The notes under the pieces are model-generated. The model made no database searches. It saw nothing but the letters and a program-made list of their open reading frames with translations, and was not told the DNA's origin. Positions 36,064 to 45,022 of a stretch of DNA of 64,000 nt are shown piece by piece; position 1 is the stretch's first letter; every line of letters starts with the position of its first letter. A program made the translations under genes and the position numbers. The stretch is from Mycobacterium gordonae (GTDB lineage Bacteria > Actinomycetota > Actinomycetes > Mycobacteriales > Mycobacteriaceae), in assembly GCF_002101675.1 (NCBI RefSeq), contig NZ_LQOY01000014.1, forward strand, positions 1 through 64,000, written 5' to 3'.

Positions 36064-37290
36064 GTGGTGACCGGTGCTTTGTCCCACCTCCGCGTGTGCG
36101 ACCTGGGTGGCCAACTCGCCGGGGCGGGTGCGACCAAGATTCTTGCGGCATTCGGTGCCCAGGTCATCCGAGTGGAAGATCCCGTCACTCGTGGCATGTG
36201 GGATGCGCTGCGGGGGGTGGGCCCGTTCGTCGACGACCGCCGCGGGGTGAATCTGGGCGCTGGATTCAACAACCACAATGTCGGCAAATTGGGCGTGACC
36301 ATCAATCTGCGGCTGGAAGCCGGCAAGCAACTGCTTCGAGAGCTGGTCGGTGTCTCGGACATCGTCTGCGAGAACTTCGCAGCCGGAGTCATGGCGAAAA
36401 TGGGCTTCGGCTACGAGCAGCTGTGCCTCATCAAGCCTGATGTCATCTATGTCTCCAATTGCGGGTTCGGCCACACCGGCCCGTACCGAGACTTCAAGAC
36501 CTGGGGCCCGATCGTGCAGGCACTCAGTGGTTTGACGTTCACGGCAGGGCTGCCGGACCACGAACCAGCGGGGTGGGGGTTCTCCTACATGGACCACGTC
36601 GCCGCCTACTACATGACGACCGCGATTCTGGCGGCGGTACACCACCGGGAGCGCACGGGGGAGGGGCAGCACATCGATTTGGCGACGGTGCCGGGCGGCA
36701 TCGCCATGCTGCCTACCGAGGTGCTCGACTGGACGGTCAACAACCGAGTGGCGCGTCCGCGCGGCAATCGCTCCGACTACGACGAGATGGCGCCGCACGG
36801 GATCTACCCGTGTGTGGATGAGGACAGCTGGATCGCCATCGCCTGTCGGGACGACCGCGAGGTCGCGCTGCTGTCGAAGGTCTTGGAGGAGCCCGAGTTG
36901 GCTGCCGAGCGGTTCGCAACCCTGGAACGGCGGTTGCCGGCCGCCGACGAACTCGACGAGCTCATCACTGCGTGCACTCGCACGCGCGAAGCCGCCTCGC
37001 TGGCCGGGGAGCTCGTCACCGCCGGCGTCCCGGCAAGCGTGGTCAAGTCGCCGCGCGAGCGCATCGACTACGATCCCGACGTCGCCACGTGGGGTCTGTT
37101 CCCGACGGTCGCGCATCCCGAGATCGGCGCGGTCCGGGTGGAAGGTCTCCCGCTGCGAATGTCGGCGACGCCGTGGAGCATTGACCGGGCCGCCCCATGT
37201 CTGGGTGAACACAACCGCGAGGTGCTGGGCGGCATGCTCGGGCGCAGTGATGTGGAATTGGACGAACTGACGAAGCAGGGTGTGATCTGA
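36064..37290 (+). CDS. CaiB/BaiF family III CoA-transferase
   Basis: 408 aa from the GTG at 36064; GTG 36067 is equally possible and lies 6 nt after a -10-like TAGTGT (36055-36060), so translation may be leaderless. LRVCDLGGQLAGAGATKILAAFGAQVIRVEDP is the N-terminal motif, and the catalytic-type Asp is in GQHIDLATVPGG (~201). It starts a three-gene operon with a second CoA-transferase and a VOC protein. The two transferases may form a heteromer or act on different acids. Confidence 0.9.
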   Translation: MVTGALSHLRVCDLGGQLAGAGATKILAAFGAQVIRVEDPVTRGMWDALRGVGPFVDDRRGVNLGAGFNNHNVGKLGVTINLRLEAGKQLLRELVGVSDIVCENFAAGVMAKMGFGYEQLCLIKPDVIYVSNCGFGHTGPYRDFKTWGPIVQALSGLTFTAGLPDHEPAGWGFSYMDHVAAYYMTTAILAAVHHRERTGEGQHIDLATVPGGIAMLPTEVLDWTVNNRVARPRGNRSDYDEMAPHGIYPCVDEDSWIAIACRDDREVALLSKVLEEPELAAERFATLERRLPAADELDELITACTRTREAASLAGELVTAGVPASVVKSPRERIDYDPDVATWGLFPTVAHPEIGAVRVEGLPLRMSATPWSIDRAAPCLGEHNREVLGGMLGRSDVELDELTKQGVI

Positions 37291-38498
37291 ACGCACTAGC
37301 CGGACTCCGCATCGTCGAGATCAGCGACCAGTTCACCGCCGTGGGCGGGAGGTTGCTGGCCGAACTCGGTGCTGACGTCGTTGTCATCGAGCCTCCCGGC
37401 GGATCGCCGCATCGACGACGGCCACCGTTCGCGCACGACGACGCCGGTCAGGAAACCAGCTTGCGCTGGTGGAGCGGCAACGTGGGAAAGCGTTCGGTCA
37501 CAGTTGATCTCGAGCACACCGGGGGGATCGCGACGCTGCGGCGCTTGCTCGCGAGTGCCGACATCGTGATCTCGGGTGCTGGCCTGATCGAGCGGGGAGC
37601 GCTGACGTATGACGACGTGGCGGCCGACCAACAGTCTCTGATCTGGCTGGTGGTAAGTCCGTTCGGGCTGGGCAGCGTGCGCTGCGACCACCCCGTGACG
37701 GACCTCACCATGCTGGCGGGTGGCGGTCCGGTGTGGAACTGCGGATATGACGACCATTCGCTGCCACCCGTGCGCGGCGCGGGGGAGCAGTCAGCCAACA
37801 TCGCCGGACTTTACTGCGCGATCGGGGCGCTGGTAGCGCTCGCCCACCGCGACCGGACCGGTGCGGGCCAACTTGTCGACGTGAGCGTCAACGCGGTCTG
37901 CAATGTCAGCTCAGAACAGGCCACGTACCACTGGCTGGTCAACAACGAGACGTGTGTTCGCCAGACCAGCCGGCACGCCTATTTCACCCCGAGTCAGAAA
38001 ACGCAGGTGCGGTGCGCCGACGGCTCGTACGCGACCACGGGAGTGCTGCCCCGCAAGCCGCACGAATACGGCGAATTGCTGCGCTGGCTGGACGACCTTG
38101 GGTTGCGTGATGTGCTGCCCGAAGCGGTCTTCCTGGAATTGGCCACCGCCCGCAGCACACCGGTGGACATCGCCCTGGTCGGCGCTGACGACGAAACCAC
38201 TGCGATACTGACCGCCGCGCGTGAGGCCATCACCTTGATCGCTTCGAGAATGCCCGCGAAGCAGTACTTTCTGGAGAGCCAGCGGCGCGGCTTCCCGGCC
38301 GGCGCGGTGCTGTCGCCGGACGAGGCGTTCGAGGACGAACACATCGCCGCGCGCGGATTCAGGGTCGCGGTGCACCATCCGGAACTCGATGAAAGCTTCG
38401 ACTACCCGGGCACCCCCTATGTCTTCGGCGCTACTCCCACCTCCGCGCTACGGCGGCCGCCGTTGCTCGGCGAGCACAACACCCTCCTGGACGAATGA
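37287..38498 (+). CDS. CaiB/BaiF family III CoA-transferase (start uncertain, possibly CTG)
   Basis: The conserved N-terminus LAGLRIVEISDQFTA lies upstream of the first standard in-frame start, GTG 37341. No ATG, GTG or TTG exists in this frame between the stop at 37248 and 37341. A CTG at 37287 overlaps the previous stop (CTGA), in the same way that ATGA and GTGA overlaps join other genes here. With CTG the protein is 403 aa, normal for the family; with GTG it is 385 aa and lacks the first strand. The catalytic Asp lies in GQLVDVSVNAV. It is co-transcribed with the transferase before it. Confidence 0.85.
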   Translation: MNALAGLRIVEISDQFTAVGGRLLAELGADVVVIEPPGGSPHRRRPPFAHDDAGQETSLRWWSGNVGKRSVTVDLEHTGGIATLRRLLASADIVISGAGLIERGALTYDDVAADQQSLIWLVVSPFGLGSVRCDHPVTDLTMLAGGGPVWNCGYDDHSLPPVRGAGEQSANIAGLYCAIGALVALAHRDRTGAGQLVDVSVNAVCNVSSEQATYHWLVNNETCVRQTSRHAYFTPSQKTQVRCADGSYATTGVLPRKPHEYGELLRWLDDLGLRDVLPEAVFLELATARSTPVDIALVGADDETTAILTAAREAITLIASRMPAKQYFLESQRRGFPAGAVLSPDEAFEDEHIAARGFRVAVHHPELDESFDYPGTPYVFGATPTSALRRPPLLGEHNTLLDE

Positions 38499-38944
38499 CC
38501 GGCGGCCACCGACTGACCCACGTCGGACTATGCGTTCGCGATCTGCCGATCTCCGTCGAATTTTATTGCACGGGATTGGGATTCAGCGAGGTGGGCCGAA
38601 TGCGGATCGAGGGGGCCGACACGGAGCAACTGCTCGGCGTGCCCGACCTGGTGCTTGATCTGGTGTACCTGCAGCGTGATGGCTTTCGCCTGGAGCTGCT
38701 CAGCTACCCGTCGCCCGGGGTATCCGGAGACGGCCGGCCGCGACAGATGAATGCCGTTGGTTTCACCCATTTGTCCTTCCGGGTGGACGACGTCGAGGAC
38801 ATGATCGCGCGCCTCGAGTGTGCTGGCGGGCGGATATGGCCCGAGCGCACAGTCACTTTCAGCGGCGGCAACCGCGGCCTGATGGTCACTGATCCCGACG
38901 GCAACTGGCTCGAACTGATCGAACGCCTGACAGGTCATAAATAA
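38495..38944 (+). CDS. VOC (glyoxalase/epimerase-like) family protein
   Basis: 149 aa; the ATG overlaps the CoA-transferase stop (ATGA). Two vicinal-oxygen-chelate modules are visible, with metal-ligand candidates His in RLTHVGLCV (~9), Glu in FRLELLSYP (~69), His in GFTHLSFRV and Glu in NWLELIE near the end. Members include methylmalonyl-CoA epimerase and ring-cleaving dioxygenases. In an operon of CoA-transferases, an epimerase for an acyl-CoA is the most natural guess, unproved. Confidence 0.85.
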   Translation: MTGGHRLTHVGLCVRDLPISVEFYCTGLGFSEVGRMRIEGADTEQLLGVPDLVLDLVYLQRDGFRLELLSYPSPGVSGDGRPRQMNAVGFTHLSFRVDDVEDMIARLECAGGRIWPERTVTFSGGNRGLMVTDPDGNWLELIERLTGHK

Positions 38945-38983
38945 GCAACTAGGCACTGACCGTACAATTGTTCAGTCTAGTGG

Positions 38984-38998
38984 TAGAGTCAGGCCGTG
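38984..38998 (+). promoter_or_regulatory. Leaderless-type promoter of P450 gene
   Basis: TAGAGT (38984-38989) fits the TANNNT -10 pattern and is followed by 6 nt and then the GTG start (38996-38998). Transcription would begin at or next to the start codon. No ribosome-binding site is present, in agreement with leaderless translation, which is common in mycobacteria. An AT-rich ACAATTGT palindrome lies just upstream. Confidence 0.5.
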
Positions 38999-40189
38999 GC
39001 AGCCACCACCGAGTTGATGTATTCGCCATTCTCCAAGGCGGTCTTCGACGATCCCTACCCGGTCTACCGTCGGTTGCGCGACGAAGCTCCGGTGTATCGC
39101 GACCCACAGGACCGCTGGTGGGTGTTGTCGAGATTCGACGACGTCGCACCGGCGTTGCGGGACTGGGAAACGTTCTCCTCCAAACTCGGCCCGGCACCGG
39201 AGAATCCGGACAATGACGGGCGCAAGTACTCCGTGATCTCGATGGATCCACCACGCCATGACCGGATTCGTGGCGTGCTCAAAGGGTTTTTCACGCCGAG
39301 GGCCGTCGCGGCGATGGATTCGGCGCTGCAGGCTGTGGTGAACACCCACTTGGGCCGACTACGCGCCGGGACGACGGTCGACGCGATGGAGGCTTTCGCC
39401 TTCTCGGTGCCGACCGACGTGATAGGTGACCTGCTCGGGGTGCCGCAAGCCGACCGGGAGCAGCTGCGCGTCTGGTGGGAGGCTTTCCTCACCCGCGACG
39501 AAGGCACAGTTTCGATGCCGCCCAAGGCGATTGAAGCCAACCGCATGATCAGCCAGTACATCGGTGATCTCATCGAACGGCGTCGCACCGACCCGGGTGA
39601 CGATCTGATCAGCATTGTGCTGCGGGCTACCTTCGATGATCCCGAAGCCGGTGGTGAGCGCTGCCTGACCGCGCACGAGGTGCTGATGTTCTGCAACTTG
39701 TTGTCGGCTGCGGGATCAGAGACGACCCAGAAGTTGATCTCCAACGGGCTGGTCGCCTTGGCCGAACATCCCGACCAGTGGGGGCGCGTTGTCAGCGACC
39801 GCAGCGTCATCCCGGCAGCCGTCAATGAGGCGCTCCGTTACGACACGCCGAGTCACTGGGTAGCCCGTACGTTGACGCGGCCCATCGAGCGCCACGGAGT
39901 CGCCATGCAAGCCGGGGACTGGGTGTTGCTGTTGCTGGGCAGCGCCAATCGGGACGAACGCCGCTACGAGGATCCGGACCGATTCATCATCGGCAGGCCG
40001 CGCGGCACGGACGTGTATTTCGGGTGGGGCATCCACATCTGCCTTGGGCAATGGCTGGCCCGGCGGGAGGCGCAGCTGGTGTTCGACTATGTCGCCGAGA
40101 AATTCCCGAACTATTCGATCGGAGCCTGCGAGCGGGTGCTTACCGCGACCGTGCGGGGTTACACGAGTGTCGAGATGACGCTGCGTTGA
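38996..40189 (+). CDS. Cytochrome P450
   Basis: 397 aa from GTG 38996. I-helix AAGSETTQ near 241, ExxR as EALR near 280, heme loop FGWGIHICLG near 342 with the thiolate Cys. The N-terminus (LMYSPFSKAVFDDPYPVYRRLRDEAPVYRD) is typical of soluble class-I bacterial P450s. It probably hydroxylates the substrate whose CoA ester is used by the pair of acyl-CoA dehydrogenases that follow after 52 nt. CYP family not assigned. Confidence 0.92.
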   Translation: MAATTELMYSPFSKAVFDDPYPVYRRLRDEAPVYRDPQDRWWVLSRFDDVAPALRDWETFSSKLGPAPENPDNDGRKYSVISMDPPRHDRIRGVLKGFFTPRAVAAMDSALQAVVNTHLGRLRAGTTVDAMEAFAFSVPTDVIGDLLGVPQADREQLRVWWEAFLTRDEGTVSMPPKAIEANRMISQYIGDLIERRRTDPGDDLISIVLRATFDDPEAGGERCLTAHEVLMFCNLLSAAGSETTQKLISNGLVALAEHPDQWGRVVSDRSVIPAAVNEALRYDTPSHWVARTLTRPIERHGVAMQAGDWVLLLLGSANRDERRYEDPDRFIIGRPRGTDVYFGWGIHICLGQWLARREAQLVFDYVAEKFPNYSIGACERVLTATVRGYTSVEMTLR

Positions 40190-40241
40190 CCATTGCGCAT
40201 GAACAGAACCCGATGCCGGCCCTCGCGTGGAAGGGGAGGCC

Positions 40242-41291
40242 ATGGACATCGCCTTGAGTAACGAACAGCAACTCCTGCAGGACACCGCGGCGCGGCTCGC
40301 GCAGAGCATCGCCGTGACCAGCCCCGAGCCGATTCCGGCCGGCGCGGCGCTCGACGCGCAGTGGCGGCACGTCGTGGAACTCGGTGTGCCAACCCTTCGT
40401 TCGCCCGAGTTGTGCGGTCTGGACGCCAGTGGTGTGGAGACAGCCGTCGTCATCGAGCAGCTGGCGCGGACCCTGTGCGCTGTCCCGGTCGTGGGTCAGG
40501 GCATCTTGGCCGCTGAGCTACTCCAGGCCGCCGGATGTGTCGAGGAACTCGAGCGATTGGCGAAAGGTGGGCTGCGGGCCGCACCCGTGTTGGGCGACAC
40601 CCTGATCGGTTTTGCGGCGCCCCATCAGCCGGGGGTGGCTTTCGATGCGGCCGGCGCCACCCATGCACTGATGGTGGCGGACGTTGACGGGCAACGCCGG
40701 TTGTTGTGCGCGCCGTTGGGTAGTGGTGACGATGGTGCGACGGCCCTCGACCTGACGCGTGAGTTCCGTAACGTAGCAGCGGATCTCCGCAATTCGGCGA
40801 CCGTCACCGGGAAACCGATCGATGACCAGCGGTGGCAGCGAGTCGAGTTGCTCGCTATCACCGCGGTCGCGGCCGACCTCGTCGGGGTCATGCAGGGTGC
40901 GCTCGACGACGCGGTGCGCTACGCCTGCGAGCGCACCCAATTCTCGGTGAAAATCGGCTCGTTCCAAGCCATTCAGCACTTGCTGGCTGACGCCCTGGTC
41001 CGGGTCGAGGGCGCCCGCAGCTGTCTGTGGCACGCCGCTTGGGCGATAGACCGGCTCCCCTTCGACGAGGCGAGGTTGGCAGCAGTGGCCGCGAAGGCAT
41101 ACGCGTCCGCCGCCGGTCGCGATGTGGTGGAAACCAGTGTGCAGGTCTTCGGTGGGATCGCGATCACCTGGGAACATGTGTCGCATCTGCGGCTGCGCAG
41201 GATGCTCATGGATCGTCGATTGTTCGGCGATGAGTCGGTGCACTACGAAGCCATCGCGGCGATGCGGTTGGCGGACCGCAAGTTGGCGTGA
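40242..41291 (+). CDS. Acyl-CoA dehydrogenase-like partner subunit
   Basis: 349 aa starting MDIALSNEQQLLQDTAARL at 40242, with AAGGGGAGG just upstream; GTG 40227 would add 5 residues. Like the gene at 28959, it is short and lacks SEPxAGSD and KxWTS. It keeps RTQFSVKIGSFQAIQHLLADALVRVEGARS and VQVFGGIAITWEHVSHLRLRR. The gene order is reversed relative to 27776/28959: here the degenerate subunit comes first. It overlaps the full-length partner by 4 nt (GTGA). It is probably half of a heteromeric dehydrogenase. Confidence 0.88.
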   Translation: MDIALSNEQQLLQDTAARLAQSIAVTSPEPIPAGAALDAQWRHVVELGVPTLRSPELCGLDASGVETAVVIEQLARTLCAVPVVGQGILAAELLQAAGCVEELERLAKGGLRAAPVLGDTLIGFAAPHQPGVAFDAAGATHALMVADVDGQRRLLCAPLGSGDDGATALDLTREFRNVAADLRNSATVTGKPIDDQRWQRVELLAITAVAADLVGVMQGALDDAVRYACERTQFSVKIGSFQAIQHLLADALVRVEGARSCLWHAAWAIDRLPFDEARLAAVAAKAYASAAGRDVVETSVQVFGGIAITWEHVSHLRLRRMLMDRRLFGDESVHYEAIAAMRLADRKLA

Positions 41292-42433
41292 CCATGGACT
41301 TCGATGACAGCGGGCCGGAGGCGGCGTTCCGCGCCGAGTTGCGCCAGTGGCTCAGTCAGCACGCGGCCGATGCCGTCGTCCCCGAAGACCCGGCCGCCCG
41401 CGCCGACGCTCAAAACGCCTGGCATCAGACACTTTACGAAGCGGGCTACATCGGACTGTCCTTCCCCGTCGATTGCGGCGGGCAGGGCAAAGACCCGATC
41501 TACGAAGCCATTCTCAATGACGAACTCGGTCGTGCCGGCGCGCCACCCATCGAGGGGGTGGGCCACCTGAGCAATGCGCTGCGCCTGTTCGGCACCGCAG
41601 AACAGCGCGACCGATTGCTGCCGGGCTTGCTGTCCGGGCAGGTGCGCTGGTGCCAGGGCTTCTCCGAACCCGAGGCCGGATCGGACCTGGCCGGGCTCAA
41701 GACCCGGGCCGAACTGCTAGAGGTCGACGGCCGTCGGCTGTTCCGCATCAACGGCCGCAAGATATGGACCAGCTTCGGCGCGGTCGCCGACTGGTGCTTC
41801 CTGTTGTGCCGCACGGAGGTCGACGCGCCCAAGCACGCGGGAATCTCGGTACTGCTGGTGCCCATGTCGACGCCGGGCATCGAGGTGCACCCGATTGTCA
41901 ACGCGGCCCGCAACCGGGAGTTCACCGAGATCACCTTCGACGACGTAGACGTGCCCGAGGAACAGTTGCTCGGTGAACGGGGGCAGGGGTGGTCCATCGC
42001 GAACCAGTTGCTCGCCTATGAGCGCGGGCCCAGTGACATCAACTGGATCAGCCGGCTGGCCGCGCAACTTCGGCAGCTGGAAGACGATGTCCGCACCGGC
42101 TGGCTGGAAGACTCGCCCATGGTACGGGCGCGGCTCGGCCAGGCCTACGTCGAACTGCGTGCCCTGCAAGTCAAAGTGCAGCGATCCCTGTCAGAGCGGC
42201 AGCGCGGTAAACTCCCCGGCGCCGAGGGCTCGGTCGACAAGTTGCTCATGGCCCGCGCGGACCAATTCTTCGGGCACACCGTGATGGACCTGCGCGGTAG
42301 CGGCCCGCTGCTGCGCGAAGGCCTGGACTGGGACATCTACGTGTGGTCCCGCGCCGCCGGCATCTACGGCGGAACGGCGCAGATCCAGCGCAACATCGTT
42401 GCCCAGCGTGTGTTGGGGTTGCCCCGCAGCTAG
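41288..42433 (+). CDS. Acyl-CoA dehydrogenase, FAD-binding subunit
   Basis: 381 aa; the GTG start overlaps the partner gene's stop. FAD motif GFSEPEAGSDLAGLKT near 123, GRKIWTSFG near 155, and C-terminal GGTAQIQRNIVAQRVLGLPRS. The last motif has Ala-Gln where most relatives have Ser-Glu. It follows P450 and partner subunit in one operon and ends just before a convergent small gene. Presumably it desaturates a cyclic or branched acyl-CoA. Confidence 0.91.
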   Translation: MTMDFDDSGPEAAFRAELRQWLSQHAADAVVPEDPAARADAQNAWHQTLYEAGYIGLSFPVDCGGQGKDPIYEAILNDELGRAGAPPIEGVGHLSNALRLFGTAEQRDRLLPGLLSGQVRWCQGFSEPEAGSDLAGLKTRAELLEVDGRRLFRINGRKIWTSFGAVADWCFLLCRTEVDAPKHAGISVLLVPMSTPGIEVHPIVNAARNREFTEITFDDVDVPEEQLLGERGQGWSIANQLLAYERGPSDINWISRLAAQLRQLEDDVRTGWLEDSPMVRARLGQAYVELRALQVKVQRSLSERQRGKLPGAEGSVDKLLMARADQFFGHTVMDLRGSGPLLREGLDWDIYVWSRAAGIYGGTAQIQRNIVAQRVLGLPRS

Positions 42434-42445
42434 GTGGCGGTGCGC

Positions 42446-42664
42446 TCAGCCCGGGCTGCCTCCGGCAAGATGCCTGACCGCCTCTCGAAGCCCATTGAGC
42501 CGCCGCTCCAACAGTTCTCGCTCCGCACTGTCCGGGCCGTCTGACCGCTCCAAGCTGGCGGTGACGTCGGCGATCTCGGCAGTGAGCCGCTCGGTCGCTT
42601 CACTTCTGGTCAGCAGGTCCTGATCAGCCCAGTCGTCGTGCGGAATTCGCTCACGGGGATCCAT
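42446..42664 (-). CDS. Small conserved charged protein, unknown function
   Basis: 72 aa starting MDPRERIPHDDWADQDLLTRSEATERL at 42664; in-frame ATG 42688 is further upstream but less likely. It is acidic/basic and largely helical, with a predicted coiled segment (ERELLERRLNGLREAVRHLAG). Small proteins with this N-terminus occur near lipid-catabolism genes in mycobacteria (recollection, not checked). No domain assigned. It converges on the dehydrogenase operon and is divergent from the amidohydrolase. Confidence 0.6.
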   Translation of the reverse strand: MDPRERIPHDDWADQDLLTRSEATERLTAEIADVTASLERSDGPDSAERELLERRLNGLREAVRHLAGGSPG

Positions 42665-42692
42665 CGGTCCACTCCTCGGCCACGGCATCGGC

Positions 42693-42728
42693 TACAATAG
42701 TCAACTAGTCAGGAAATGTTTAGTTGTA
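42693..42728. promoter_or_regulatory. Palindromic divergent promoter before second amidohydrolase
   Basis: CAACTA (42702-42707) and TAGTTG (42721-42726) form an inverted repeat. TACAA (42693-42697) and TTGTA (42724-42728) form an outer one. The segment is strongly AT-rich and lies between the small minus-strand gene and the amidohydrolase (start 42776). A regulator dimer site is likely. Confidence 0.5.
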
Positions 42729-42775
42729 CAGTACCCGCACAGTACCGCATCAACGCGGAGAGTTGAGGAACGGCG

Positions 42776-44074
42776 ATGCCGCTGCAGCCATCGATGAAGC
42801 TTCTGTCCGTGGACGACCACTTGATCGAGCCGCCCCATGTCTGGATTGACCGGCTGCCGAAGAAGTACATCGGGCAAGGGCCGCGCATCGTGGATTTCCC
42901 CCGCGACGGCGCCCCGCCGATGCAGCAGTGGGTGTACGAGGGCCGCACCTATCCCAACATCGGACTCAACGCGGTCGCGGGCAAGTCTCCCGAAGAGTTC
43001 GGGGTGGACCCGATTCGCTACGCAGACATGATCCCCGGCTGCTATGACCCGAAGGCACGGCTGGCCGATATGGACATCGACGGCGTGCACGCGATGCTGT
43101 GCTTTCCCTCTTTTCCGCGCTTCTGCGGAACGGTTTTCCTGGAGGGAGAGGACAAGGAGCTGGCATTGCTGGGAGTCAAGGCGTGGAACGACTTTTCGCT
43201 TGACGAGTGGTGCGCGACCGACCCGGCCCGCTTCATCCCGATGGCGATCACCCCGCTGTGGGATCCGGCGCTGATCGTCGCGGAGATCGAACGAGTGGCG
43301 GCCAAGGGCGCACGTGCCATCGGGCTGCCCGACAACCCGACCAACTTGCAGCTGCCCAGCTACCACACTGGCTATTGGGAGCCGGTGTGGTCGGTGCTGG
43401 AGGAGACCAACCTGACCGCGGTGATGCATTTCGGCAGTGGCGGCTTTCCGCCACAAACCGCACCGGAGGCGCCGTTCGCGGTGATGATCACGCTCATGGG
43501 CACCACGTCGATGGCGGCCGCGACCGAGCTCATCTTTTCGCCGGTGTTCCACAAACACCCGAACCTGAAGGTGGCGTTTTCCGAAGGCGGCGTTGGCTGG
43601 ATGCCCTACCTGGTGGAACGCGCCGACTACGTCTGGCGCAAGCACAAGTACTACCAGAACATCCATCCCACCGTGGCGCCGTCGGAACTGTTCCGGCGCA
43701 ACATCTCCGGATGCTTCATCGAGGACGAGGTCGGAATGTCGATGCGTCACACCATCGGCATCGACAACATCACCTGGGAGTGTGACTATCCACACTCGGA
43801 TTCGTTCTGGCCCAAGAGCCGGGCACGCGCCCAGGAGATGTTGGCCGACGTGCCAGACGAGGAAGCGGCCAAAATCGTCGAACTGAACACCCGGCGCTGG
43901 TACGCCTTCCCGGAAGCGGGTTTCAGGTCGTGCACTGCAGATTCCGGATGGCGCCCCAACGACGGCGAGCCTTCCGAGTACGACTATGACAAGGTGATGG
44001 CCGGCCACGGCGGGATCGGCTTAGACACCTTCCTGGGCAAACTGGAGGAGCAGAAGGCTCAGAAGGCCGAGTAG
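42776..44074 (+). CDS. Amidohydrolase-2 family metal-dependent hydrolase/decarboxylase
   Basis: 432 aa, a clear paralogue of the protein at 26460. Landmarks: LLSVDDHLIEPPHVW (~8-22), MHFGSGGFPP mid-protein (~222) and CDYPHSDSFWP near 337, the likely metal/catalytic set. The start ATG is preceded by GAGGAAC. It stands alone, flanked by minus-strand genes, and its stop abuts the stop of the SMP-30 gene with no gap. Having two versions in one region suggests two related cyclic acids or two consecutive steps. Confidence 0.9.
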   Translation: MPLQPSMKLLSVDDHLIEPPHVWIDRLPKKYIGQGPRIVDFPRDGAPPMQQWVYEGRTYPNIGLNAVAGKSPEEFGVDPIRYADMIPGCYDPKARLADMDIDGVHAMLCFPSFPRFCGTVFLEGEDKELALLGVKAWNDFSLDEWCATDPARFIPMAITPLWDPALIVAEIERVAAKGARAIGLPDNPTNLQLPSYHTGYWEPVWSVLEETNLTAVMHFGSGGFPPQTAPEAPFAVMITLMGTTSMAAATELIFSPVFHKHPNLKVAFSEGGVGWMPYLVERADYVWRKHKYYQNIHPTVAPSELFRRNISGCFIEDEVGMSMRHTIGIDNITWECDYPHSDSFWPKSRARAQEMLADVPDEEAAKIVELNTRRWYAFPEAGFRSCTADSGWRPNDGEPSEYDYDKVMAGHGGIGLDTFLGKLEEQKAQKAE

Positions 44075-45022
44075 TCACCCGCGGTCAGCGAAGATTCCCG
44101 CGACAGCGGGCCAGTCGTCGACCACGACGAGCCGCCCGGTTGAGGCCAGTGTCATGAACAGCCGGTAGCCGTCGGCGCTGACCGCCACGTTGGTCGTCAT
44201 CGGGTCGTCGACTGGGATTGCGCCCAACAACTTCCCGGTCGGAGAGAAGATGGTGACGCCGCCGGCGCCGAGGGTGGCCACCAGCACCCGGCCCCGGGGG
44301 TCCGTCGAAACCCCATCGGCGCCACCGATATTGAGCGCGCCCCCACTCGGTACGGTGGTCAGGCCGCGGGCCCGGCGAATTCTGCCCGGTCCGGCGAGTT
44401 CGAACTCCCAGATTCGCCGCGTCCGTGTCTCGGCGACATAGAGCAGGGTGCCATCCGGTGACAATGCGATGCCGTTGGGCATTTCCAAGGGGTACGCGAT
44501 CTCCTGTAATCCGTCCTCGACGGTGCCGTAGAGCAGTCCGGTGATGGTGCGCTGCCGACCGCTCGTGGTTCCACCGTCGGTCAGGTAGAAGCCGCCGTAC
44601 TTGTCGACGCAGACGTCACTGGGTCGTATCAGCGGCTGGATCGCGCCTGAACGGGTGCGGAACTCGGTGGTCAATACCGCGACGGTCCCGTCGGTGTCGA
44701 CAATCTGCACACTGGGGGTCACGGGGTTTTCAGCGGGGCCTAACGGCCGGAAAATCGTTACGCTCCCGGGGAAGTCGTAGGGCCAGGGTCCGAGGCCGAA
44801 CCGGGACCCGCCGTTCTGGCACACCACCAGTCGCCCGTCGGGTAGTCGGCCCACCCCGTTGGGTCCGCCGCCGGGACGGGCTACCGTTTCGGTCTTGCCG
44901 TCGGCGCACACACGGGTGACCCGGCCGGCGGCCATTTCCGAGACCACCACCGAGCCGTCTTCGGAGACGACCGGACTTTCCGGAAAGGCCAGTCCGTCGG
45001 CCAGGCAGCGGGCCACCGTCAT
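44075..45022 (-). CDS. SMP-30/gluconolactonase-like beta-propeller hydrolase
   Basis: 315 aa starting MTVARCLADGLAFPESPVVSEDGSVVVSEM, the SMP-30 N-terminus carrying the metal-binding Glu (FPESP). Further propeller landmarks are GGGPNGVGRLPDGRLVVCQNGG, a metal-type Asp in RPSDVCVDKYGGFYLTD, EMPNGIALSPDGTLLYVAET, and GGADGVSTDPRG. Family members hydrolyse lactones with a divalent metal. It overlaps a SnoaL-like gene by 4 nt. A lactone made by P450 or Baeyer-Villiger chemistry could be its substrate (inference). Confidence 0.88.
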   Translation of the reverse strand: MTVARCLADGLAFPESPVVSEDGSVVVSEMAAGRVTRVCADGKTETVARPGGGPNGVGRLPDGRLVVCQNGGSRFGLGPWPYDFPGSVTIFRPLGPAENPVTPSVQIVDTDGTVAVLTTEFRTRSGAIQPLIRPSDVCVDKYGGFYLTDGGTTSGRQRTITGLLYGTVEDGLQEIAYPLEMPNGIALSPDGTLLYVAETRTRRIWEFELAGPGRIRRARGLTTVPSGGALNIGGADGVSTDPRGRVLVATLGAGGVTIFSPTGKLLGAIPVDDPMTTNVAVSADGYRLFMTLASTGRLVVVDDWPAVAGIFADRG

